NCBI GenBank assembly: GCA_905236025.1
Contig: CAJOOB010000049.1
Span: 1-33,389 of the forward strand
Length of the DNA: 33,389 nt
Reading direction: 5' to 3'
DNA from: an uncultured Lachnospiraceae bacterium
Lineage (GTDB): Bacteria > Bacillota > Clostridia > Lachnospirales > Lachnospiraceae
Under the pieces are notes generated by a model that worked only from the letters and a program-made list of their open reading frames with translations, did no database searches and was not told the DNA's origin. The position numbers and the translations under genes are program-made. Below are positions 24,036 through 30,890 of this stretch, piece by piece (position 1 is the first letter of the stretch; every line of letters begins with the position of its first letter).

Positions 24036-26072
24036 ATGGATTTTATATTACATTCGGATTATAAACCGACCGGCGATCAGCCACAGGCAATTAAGGAATT
24101 AGTGGAAGGCTTTAAGGAGGGTATGCAGTTTCAGACTCTTCTTGGTGCAACAGGTTCCGGTAAAACTTTTACAATGGCTAACGTCATTAAAGAGATTAAA
24201 AAGCCAACGCTTGTAATGGCGCACAATAAGACGCTTGCGGCGCAGCTTTACTCTGAATTTAAGGAGTTTTTTCCGGAAAATGCCGTTGAATATTTTGTAT
24301 CTTATTATGATTATTATCAGCCTGAGGCGTACGTTCCTCAGACTGATACTTATATTGAAAAAGATTCGGCTATTAACGATGAAATAGACCGACTCAGGCA
24401 TTCAGCCACTGCGGCGCTTTCCGAAAGAAGAGATGTTGTTATTATATCTTCTGTGTCTTGTATTTATGGACTTGGTTCACCGATTGATTACCAAAACATG
24501 GTTGTTTCCTTGCGCCCGGGGATGGAGAGAGACAGGGACGATATCATTAAAAAGCTCGTTGAGATGCAGTATATCCGCTCTGACGTTGAATTTAAGCGTG
24601 GTATGTTCAGGGCCCATGGCGATGTTTTGGATATTTTTCCGACTGACAGTGATAAAAACTTTATAAGAGTGGACTTTTTCGGTGATGAAATTGACAGAAT
24701 TTGTTTAATGGATCCCGTTACAAGAAATATAAAGGGAACGCTTGAACATGCTGTGGTTTTCCCGGCTTCTCACTACGTTGTTCCAAGAGACAAAATGCTT
24801 CTTGCGACAGAAAACATTGAAGCTGAATTAAAGGAAAGAGTCTCGTTTTTTAAGCAAAATGACAAGCTTTTAGAGGCGCAGAGAATTTCCGAAAGAACAA
24901 ATTATGATATTGAAATGCTTAGAGAGGCAGGCTTTTGCTCAGGTATTGAAAACTATTCAAGACACCTTACCGGCTTAAAACCGGGGCAGCCGCCGCATAC
25001 ACTTCTTGATTATTTCCCTGATGATTTTCTTATTATCGTGGACGAGTCGCACATGACGATTCCTCAGGTACGCGGCATGTATTTCGGAGACCGCTCAAGG
25101 AAGACAACACTTGTGGATTACGGGTTCAGGCTGCCATCGGCATTAGACAACAGACCGCTTAATTTTGAGGAGTTTGAAGGACACATTGACCAGATGCTCT
25201 TTGTTTCCGCAACACCCGGCGAATACGAGGCGGAGCATGAACTCCACAGGGCAGAGCAGATTATAAGACCAACCGGGCTTTTAGACCCCAATATTGACGT
25301 GCGTCCGGTGCACGGCCAGGTTGACGACCTCATTTCAGAGGTAAGAAAAACCACGGCAAACGGAGGAAAAATCCTTGTTACAACGCTTACCAAAAAGATG
25401 GCGGAGGATTTGACTGCGTATATGGAAGAGGTCGGAATACGTGTAAGATATTTGCATTCTGATATTCATACGCTTGAAAGAACTGAGATTATAAGGGATA
25501 TGCGACTTGATGTTTTTGACGTGCTTGTTGGAATTAACCTTTTAAGAGAGGGCCTTGATATCCCTGAAATTGAGCTTGTTGCAATACTTGATGCGGACAA
25601 GGAAGGCTTCCTTCGTTCGGAAACCTCGTTAATTCAGACCATTGGTCGAGCAGCCCGTAATGCCGATGGCCACGTGATTATGTATGCGGACACGATTACG
25701 GATTCGATGGAAAAAGCAATTAAAGAAACGAAGCGTAGACGAAAAATCCAGGAAGCGTATAATAAAGAGCATAATATGACTCCTACCACGATTAAAAAAC
25801 AGGTAAGAGATTTAATCAGTATCACGAAGAAGGCTGAAAAGGCCGGGGCTTTGCTTGAAAAAGATCCGGAATCTATGGATATTAATGAGCTTACAAAGCT
25901 TATTGAAAAGGTTGAAAAAGCAATGCGTAAAGCGGCTGCAGACCTTGATTTTGAAAGTGCTGCAGAACTCAGAGACAAGATGAAAGAGCTTAAGGAAAAC
26001 CTTGAAGAAGTAAAGAAGGTAACAAAAAATGGCAAAAAAAGAAATAAAAATACGTCCAAAAGCGGTCTATGA
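24036..26072 (+). CDS. uvrB: UvrABC excinuclease subunit B
   Basis: A 678-residue damage-verification helicase of nucleotide excision repair. Walker A GATGSGKT at 37-44, the beta-hairpin [16 protein letters not shown] from 336 (motif II), late helicase motifs such as [13 protein letters not shown] and QTIGRAARN, and the C-terminal UVR motif that binds UvrC (about 625-660, [17 protein letters not shown]). Length is standard. The start follows AAAGGA with nine bases of spacing. Its last 44 bases overlap the start of uvrA in another frame, so the two subunits are translationally coupled. Confidence 0.97.
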   Translation: MDFILHSDYKPTGDQPQAIKELVEGFKEGMQFQTLLGATGSGKTFTMANVIKEIKKPTLVMAHNKTLAAQLYSEFKEFFPENAVEYFVSYYDYYQPEAYVPQTDTYIEKDSAINDEIDRLRHSATAALSERRDVVIISSVSCIYGLGSPIDYQNMVVSLRPGMERDRDDIIKKLVEMQYIRSDVEFKRGMFRAHGDVLDIFPTDSDKNFIRVDFFGDEIDRICLMDPVTRNIKGTLEHAVVFPASHYVVPRDKMLLATENIEAELKERVSFFKQNDKLLEAQRISERTNYDIEMLREAGFCSGIENYSRHLTGLKPGQPPHTLLDYFPDDFLIIVDESHMTIPQVRGMYFGDRSRKTTLVDYGFRLPSALDNRPLNFEEFEGHIDQMLFVSATPGEYEAEHELHRAEQIIRPTGLLDPNIDVRPVHGQVDDLISEVRKTTANGGKILVTTLTKKMAEDLTAYMEEVGIRVRYLHSDIHTLERTEIIRDMRLDVFDVLVGINLLREGLDIPEIELVAILDADKEGFLRSETSLIQTIGRAARNADGHVIMYADTITDSMEKAIKETKRRRKIQEAYNKEHNMTPTTIKKQVRDLISITKKAEKAGALLEKDPESMDINELTKLIEKVEKAMRKAAADLDFESAAELRDKMKELKENLEEVKKVTKNGKKRNKNTSKSGL

Positions 26073-28926
26073 CGACCCGGATTTAAAGAATTATATAAGA
26101 ATCAGGGGCGCAAATGAAAATAATTTAAAGAATGCGGATTTGGATATTCCAAGAGATAAATTCATTGTGTTTACGGGACTTTCGGGCTCAGGCAAGACGT
26201 CCCTTGCTTTTGATACCATATTTGCGGAAGGCCAGAGAAGGTATATGGAGTCACTTTCGTCTTATGCAAGACAGTTCCTCGGACAGATGGAAAAACCGCT
26301 TGTTGAAAGTGTGGAGGGCTTACCTCCAGCAATTTCGATTGACCAGAAGACAACTAACCACAACCCTCGTTCAACCGTGGGTACCGTTACTGAAATATAT
26401 GATTATTTCAGACTTTTGTATGCGCGTATCGGCGTTGTTCACTGTCCAAACTGTGGAAGAGTAATATCAAAGCAGAGTGTTGACCAGATGATTGATAAGA
26501 TCATGGAATACCCGGAAAAATCACGTCTTCAGATACTTGCACCCGTTGTAAAAAACAGAAGAGGCGAGCATACAAAGGTGATTGAATCCGCTGCAAAGGG
26601 CGGTTTTGCCCGTGTCCTTGTTGACGGAGAGATGTTTGACTTAAGCGAAGACATTAAGATTGATAAAAACAAAAAGCACAATATTGATATTGTTGTGGAC
26701 AGAATTGCAATAAAAGAGGGAATTGAGCAAAGACTTACTGAGTCGGCAGAAATTGCAATGAAGCTTGGCGAAGGCATTATGAAAGTGCAGTTTGTGGGCG
26801 GAGAAAATGATGGTGAAGAATTACTTTTCAGTCAAAACTTTGCCTGCCCTGATTGCGGTATAAACATTGAAGAACTTGAACCAAGAAGCTTTTCGTTTAA
26901 CAACCCGTTTGGTGCCTGCCCGGACTGTCTGGGACTTGGATATCATCAGGAATTTGACCCAAGACTTATAATACCTGATACATCATTATCCATAAACGCA
27001 GGAGCAATTCAGATAATGGGATGGCAGTCCTGCAATAAACCGGGCTCATTTACAAACGCTGCATTAACGGCGCTTGCAAAGGCTTATAACATTGATCTTG
27101 ATACACCTTTTAATAAATACACAAAGAAGATTCAAAACCTCATTCTTTACGGAGAAGGCGGTAAAGAGCTTAAAGTTCATTACAAGGGACAGCGTGGAGA
27201 AGGTGTATATAACGTATACTGGGACGGTGTGATTGAAGACTGTAAGAGAAAATACAGGGAATTCAGTTCCGATGCCGTAAAAGAAGAATATCAGCAGTAC
27301 ATGAGCATTACCCCTTGTGATTCGTGTAAAGGGCAAAGACTTAAACCGTCTGCTCTTGCGGTAACCGTGGGTACAAAGAACATCTACGAGCTTACAAAAA
27401 TGCCTTTAAGGAAGGTGTTAAAGTACCTTGATTCGCTGAGGTTAAATAAGACACAGGCGGCTATCGGCGCGCAGATACTGAAAGAAATTGATGCAAGAAT
27501 TAATTTCCTTATTGATGTGGGACTTGATTATCTGACGCTTTCGCGTGCGGCAAGTTCGCTTTCGGGTGGCGAGTCGCAAAGAATAAGGCTTGCGACGCAG
27601 ATTGGCTCAGGCCTTGTGGGTGTTGCGTATATTTTGGACGAACCAAGTATCGGCCTTCATCAAAGAGATAACGATAAGCTTATTGCTACACTCAAACATT
27701 TGAGGGATATGGGCAATACGCTTATTGTGGTGGAACATGATGAAGATACAATGTTCGAGGCAGATTACATTGTGGATGTGGGACCAAAGGCCGGCGAGCT
27801 TGGTGGCGAGATTGTGGCTGTGGGAACCGCGGAAGATATAATGGCAAATCCTGCATCAATCACAGGAAAATATTTAAGCGGCGAGCTTTCAATTCCTGTA
27901 CCTAAAAATCGCAAGAAGCCTGCGGACTTCATTACAATTAAGGGGGCAAGGGAAAATAACTTAAAAAATATTGATGTGGATATACCGCTTGGAATATTTA
28001 CCTGTATTACAGGCGTTTCCGGTTCGGGAAAGAGTTCGCTTATCAATGAAATTCTTTATAAGAGCCTTGCCGCAACACTTAACCGTGCAAGGATAATTCC
28101 CGGAAAACACGACAAAATTGTGGGAACTGAGAAGCTTGATAAAGTAATTGATATTGACCAGACGCCAATTGGCCGTACGCCTAGATCAAACCCTGCCACA
28201 TATACAGGCGTGTTTGATTTGATAAGAGATTTGTTTGCAACAACTTCAGAGGCGAAGGCAAGGGGTTACAAAAAGGGCAGATTCAGCTTTAACGTAAAAG
28301 GAGGAAGGTGCGAGGCCTGCTCCGGAGACGGTATCAAGAAAATTGAAATGAGATTTTTGGCTGATGTTTACGTGCCTTGTGAAGTCTGCCACGGCAAGCG
28401 TTACAACAGAGAAACCTTAGAGGTAAAATATAAGGGCAAGAGCATATCCGATGTCTTAAACATGACGGTTGATGAGGCCTGCGTTTTCTTTGAAAATGTG
28501 CCTTCAATCTATAAAAAAATTGTCACGTTAAAAGAAGTGGGACTTGGGTATATAAGGCTTGGACAGCCATCGACAGAGCTTTCCGGCGGCGAGGCGCAAA
28601 GAGTGAAACTTGCCACCGAACTTAGCAGAAGAGGGACGGGAAAAACCATCTACATCCTGGACGAACCAACCACCGGCCTTCATTTTGACGATGTTTACAA
28701 GCTCATACAGATACTCAAAAAGTTCTCCGAAAACGGCGATACCGTTGTCGTGATTGAACATAACTTAGACGTTATAAAATGCGCGGATTATATAATTGAT
28801 TTGGGGCCTGAAGGTGGCGATGGCGGCGGAACCGTTATTGCATACGGTACCCCTGAAGAGGTTGCAAAAAACTCCGCAAGTTACACGGGAAAATACGTAA
28901 AGAAGAAGTTGGAAAAGGATAGGTAA
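26029..28926 (+). CDS. uvrA: UvrABC excinuclease subunit A
   Basis: A 965-residue DNA-damage sensor with two ABC ATPase modules. Walker A sites are GLSGSGKT at 50-57 and GVSGSGKSS from 662; both signature motifs ([12 protein letters not shown] and [12 protein letters not shown]) and Walker B segments ([20 protein letters not shown]) are present. Zinc-binding cysteines occur in HCPNCG, in [14 protein letters not shown] with CPDCLG, and in CEACSGDG with CEVCHGKR. The start ATG lies inside uvrB and follows AAGAAGGT. The downstream membrane gene begins two bases after its stop codon. Confidence 0.97.
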   Translation: MAKKEIKIRPKAVYDDPDLKNYIRIRGANENNLKNADLDIPRDKFIVFTGLSGSGKTSLAFDTIFAEGQRRYMESLSSYARQFLGQMEKPLVESVEGLPPAISIDQKTTNHNPRSTVGTVTEIYDYFRLLYARIGVVHCPNCGRVISKQSVDQMIDKIMEYPEKSRLQILAPVVKNRRGEHTKVIESAAKGGFARVLVDGEMFDLSEDIKIDKNKKHNIDIVVDRIAIKEGIEQRLTESAEIAMKLGEGIMKVQFVGGENDGEELLFSQNFACPDCGINIEELEPRSFSFNNPFGACPDCLGLGYHQEFDPRLIIPDTSLSINAGAIQIMGWQSCNKPGSFTNAALTALAKAYNIDLDTPFNKYTKKIQNLILYGEGGKELKVHYKGQRGEGVYNVYWDGVIEDCKRKYREFSSDAVKEEYQQYMSITPCDSCKGQRLKPSALAVTVGTKNIYELTKMPLRKVLKYLDSLRLNKTQAAIGAQILKEIDARINFLIDVGLDYLTLSRAASSLSGGESQRIRLATQIGSGLVGVAYILDEPSIGLHQRDNDKLIATLKHLRDMGNTLIVVEHDEDTMFEADYIVDVGPKAGELGGEIVAVGTAEDIMANPASITGKYLSGELSIPVPKNRKKPADFITIKGARENNLKNIDVDIPLGIFTCITGVSGSGKSSLINEILYKSLAATLNRARIIPGKHDKIVGTEKLDKVIDIDQTPIGRTPRSNPATYTGVFDLIRDLFATTSEAKARGYKKGRFSFNVKGGRCEACSGDGIKKIEMRFLADVYVPCEVCHGKRYNRETLEVKYKGKSISDVLNMTVDEACVFFENVPSIYKKIVTLKEVGLGYIRLGQPSTELSGGEAQRVKLATELSRRGTGKTIYILDEPTTGLHFDDVYKLIQILKKFSENGDTVVVIEHNLDVIKCADYIIDLGPEGGDGGGTVIAYGTPEEVAKNSASYTGKYVKKKLEKDR

Positions 28927-28927
28927 A

Positions 28928-29758
28928 ATGCAAAAATTCTTATTACTGGTATTTTTATACTGCTTTGGCTGCGTGATGGGTTGGGTTCTTGAACTTTTTT
29001 ACAGACGATTTGCGCCAAACAATAAAGAAAGAAAATGGTACAATCCGGGCTTCCTTGTGGGGCCGTATTTGCCGCTTTACGGCTTTGGTCTTACTTTGTT
29101 GTATTTAATATCATTAACTGATAAGTACATAGAAATAAAAAATATATATATTGATAAAGCTCTTATTGTCGTGGCGATTGCCGTTGCAATGACCTTGATT
29201 GAACTCATTGCCGGTAAGATTTTTATTGTGGGAATGAACGTTAAACTTTGGGATTATTCAAATGAATGGGGAAATTACCAAGGTATAATCTGCCCTAAAT
29301 TTTCTTTTTACTGGACATTGATTGGCGCTTTATACTACTTTGTTTTGCATGCCAGGGTTGTTGCCGCAGTTGAATGGTTTTATCGTAACATTACGTTTTC
29401 GTTTGTTCTTGGAATGTTTTTTGGTATTCAGCTTGTGGATGTGGTTTATTCAGCGAATCTTCTTGCCAAGGTTAAGTCTTTTGCGAAGAGTCACAATATT
29501 ATTGTCCGTTATGAGGAACTCAGAAGGGGTATTGGAGCGTATAATGTTGCAGCCAAGCAGAAGGTTCACTGGCTCTGCAGTTTTGTATCTGATGTCCCGC
29601 TTACGGAGCATCTTGCAAGATATGCGGAGGCGCAGGTTAATCATGTAAAGAAGTTTGCGGATTTGCAGATTGCGTTCGCCCTTAACGGCGCCCAAAATAT
29701 TACCAGGAAGGTCGCCGAGGTTGTTAGCGGAAATGCGGAGGAGAAGTCTGAGGAGTAG
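28928..29758 (+). CDS. CmpB-type putative ABC-transporter membrane protein
   Basis: A 276-residue polytopic membrane protein of the 'putative ABC-transporter type IV' (CmpB) family: FLYCFGCVMGWVLELFYRRF at the N-terminus, WYNPGFLVGPYLPLYGFG, the ELIAGKIF segment, WDYSNEWGNYQGIICPKFS and FFGIQLVDVVYS. About five to six membrane helices. The C-terminal 85 residues are soluble. Function is unknown. It starts two bases after uvrA with AAGGATAGG upstream, so it is co-expressed with DNA repair genes. The last 17 or so codons lie inside a large inverted repeat and are echoed, on the other strand, downstream. Confidence 0.83.
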   Translation: MQKFLLLVFLYCFGCVMGWVLELFYRRFAPNNKERKWYNPGFLVGPYLPLYGFGLTLLYLISLTDKYIEIKNIYIDKALIVVAIAVAMTLIELIAGKIFIVGMNVKLWDYSNEWGNYQGIICPKFSFYWTLIGALYYFVLHARVVAAVEWFYRNITFSFVLGMFFGIQLVDVVYSANLLAKVKSFAKSHNIIVRYEELRRGIGAYNVAAKQKVHWLCSFVSDVPLTEHLARYAEAQVNHVKKFADLQIAFALNGAQNITRKVAEVVSGNAEEKSEE

Positions 29759-30015
29759 CCTCGGATTTTGGGACCGCGGTTTTAAGATGTATTTAGAGAT
29801 ATTTCGCATAACATATTTTTGATGACCGTTCGCACTTACAGCACCACGCAGCGGTACTAAGATTTGCATATAAATATGCAAATCAAGTACCGGCGGGCGC
29901 TGATGTCACCAAAAATTTATTATGCAAATATCTCTATTTTATTCTTTGAGGCGGTCCTAAAATCCGCTTCTACTTTTTCAGCTCCGCATTTCCGGTTACT
30001 GCCCCGGCGACCTTC
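29707..30015. repeat. Large imperfect inverted repeat (about 310 bases) overlapping the end of the CmpB-type gene
   Basis: The arms meet at 29872/29873 in a near-perfect core (GATTTGCATAT, AA, ATATGCAAATC, 29861-29884). Matching blocks go outward: CGGTACT (29852-29858 with 29886-29892), TAGAGATATTT (29794-29804 with 29926-29936), CGGATTTTGGGACCGC (29762-29777 with 29951-29966, one mismatch), CGGAAATGCGGAG (29728-29740 with 29982-29994) and GAAGGTCGCCG (29707-29717 with 30005-30015). The left arm is about 20 bases longer. The outer part of the left arm is coding sequence. No transposase or clear target duplication is visible. It could be a MITE-like element or an old inverted duplication of the gene tail. 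Confidence 0.75.
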
Positions 30016-30071
30016 TTTTTCCTTTGGGGTTGTTGGCGGGCTTTTTTGATCCGATGGATATTTTTCTTGAC
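29970..30071 (-). pseudogene. Inverted remnant of the 3' end of a CmpB-type gene
   Basis: On the minus strand this stretch reads in one frame to a TAG stop at 29970-29972. It ends KKVAGAVTGNAELKK, against RKVAEVVSGNAEEKSEE of the intact gene. Length differences near the stop are multiples of three, and several mismatches change single codons (GAG GTT GTT AGC against GGG GCA GTA ACC). VKK further upstream also lines up. Beyond 30071 no similarity is visible and there is no start codon context, so it is a fragment. It is either a decayed, inverted duplicate of the gene end or part of a repeat element that supplied this tail. Confidence 0.5.
30001..30047 (+). terminator. Probable rho-independent terminator of the uvrB-uvrA-CmpB unit
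   Basis: CCGGCGACC (30004-30012) pairs with GGTTGTTGG (30028-30036), with G-T pairs; flanking GCC/GGC pairing is possible, and CTTTTTT follows. The 5' arm lies in the right arm of the inverted repeat. Confidence 0.45.
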
Positions 30072-30095
30072 TGCTGATGGGGTTTTTATTATGAT
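30067..30095 (+). promoter_or_regulatory. Promoter of the zinc-ribbon/DUF2085 pair
   Basis: TTGACT at 30067-30072, 17-base spacer, TATGAT at 30090-30095; one mismatch in each element. The leader would be about 55 bases. Confidence 0.65.
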
Positions 30096-30156
30096 TTATG
30101 TATAGATTCTTTTGGCTTTTTACTTGTTTTTTATGTATGAATAGGGAGGATTTTTT

Positions 30157-30366
30157 ATGGTTTGTCCAAGATGCGGTAATCAGAATTGTACAGTGATCAC
30201 TGAAACTACTTCAACAGGAAAGGATTTCAGTGCAGGTAAGGGATGTCTTGGAGCGCTTATATTTGGACCGCTTGGGGTTTTGTGCGGAGCTTGTGGAAAA
30301 GGTAGGCAGATGCACAGCGTGAGTTTTTGGGTTTGCAACAATTGCGGTTATAAGTGGAAAGTATAA
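30157..30366 (+). CDS. Small zinc-ribbon membrane-associated protein
   Basis: A 69-residue protein with a CPRCGN pair at the N-terminus (C3, C6) and CNNCGYKW at the C-terminus, which together form a four-cysteine zinc ribbon. Between them is a Gly/Leu-rich hydrophobic stretch (KGCLGALIFGPLGVLCGACGKG) that may sit in or on the membrane. Proteins of this layout are common and uncharacterised in Firmicutes. The start follows GGGAGGA. Its stop codon TAA shares one base with the ATG of the next gene, a coupled arrangement. Confidence 0.82.
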   Translation: MVCPRCGNQNCTVITETTSTGKDFSAGKGCLGALIFGPLGVLCGACGKGRQMHSVSFWVCNNCGYKWKV

Positions 30367-30725
30367 TGAATAAGAAAGATAAAATATGGCTGAATTTGAT
30401 GAAATTTGGCCATTTTTTAGGTTGCCACCAAATGGAATGCAGAAGCTTTTCAGTGGGTGGATATCAGTTTCCGTTGTGCGCTAGGTGCACAGGTGTTTTT
30501 GTGGGAGAAATTGTGGGTATTATCATGCTTATCTGTGGCTTTAGATTAGAGTGGTACATTATTGTGCCATTTATTCTTTTGATGGGCGCAGATTGGTTTG
30601 TTCAACGTATTAATCTTTGGGAATCTACAAATGTGCGCCGTTTCGTAACCGGTACCCTTTGTGGGATTGCGCTTGTTTATTGCTATTTTTATGCAATTGT
30701 TTTTATTATCGGTTTGTTTGGGTAA
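30366..30725 (+). CDS. DUF2085 family membrane protein
   Basis: A 119-residue membrane protein with the DUF2085 signature: CHQMECRSFSVGGYQFPLCA (C20, H21, C25, C38) followed by RCTGVFVGE with C41. These conserved Cys/His residues could bind a metal. Three hydrophobic helices follow (about 45-62, 66-84 and 95-117). Function of the family is unknown. The ATG overlaps the stop of the zinc-ribbon gene by one base (TAATG). A GTG twelve bases earlier is in frame, but GGAAAG is better spaced to the ATG. Both proteins of the pair carry cysteine clusters, so a joint role is plausible but inferred. Confidence 0.85.
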   Translation: MNKKDKIWLNLMKFGHFLGCHQMECRSFSVGGYQFPLCARCTGVFVGEIVGIIMLICGFRLEWYIIVPFILLMGADWFVQRINLWESTNVRRFVTGTLCGIALVYCYFYAIVFIIGLFG

Positions 30726-30798
30726 TTGCATTATCATTGTTTTATTAGGTCATAAAAAAATAATCAAACTCCGTAAGCACACAAAATATACTATTTCC

Positions 30799-30827
30799 TT
30801 TACTTTATTGAAATTTAAGCATATAAT
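30799..30827 (+). promoter_or_regulatory. Candidate promoter of the helicase gene
   Basis: TTTACT at 30799-30804, 17-base spacer, perfect TATAAT at 30822-30827, in AT-rich DNA. A second TATAAT follows about a dozen bases later. No terminator was found for the preceding DUF2085 gene. Confidence 0.5.
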
Positions 30828-30890
30828 CTTATGTATAATTTATTTGTTTTGTGAGCTTTTTAATTATAACTTTTCTTTATGGAGTAATTT

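Noticed and set aside
29450-29881. Long minus-strand reading frame across the end of the CmpB-type gene
   Set aside because: It runs antisense to a well-supported gene, has no ribosome binding site and no recognisable domain.
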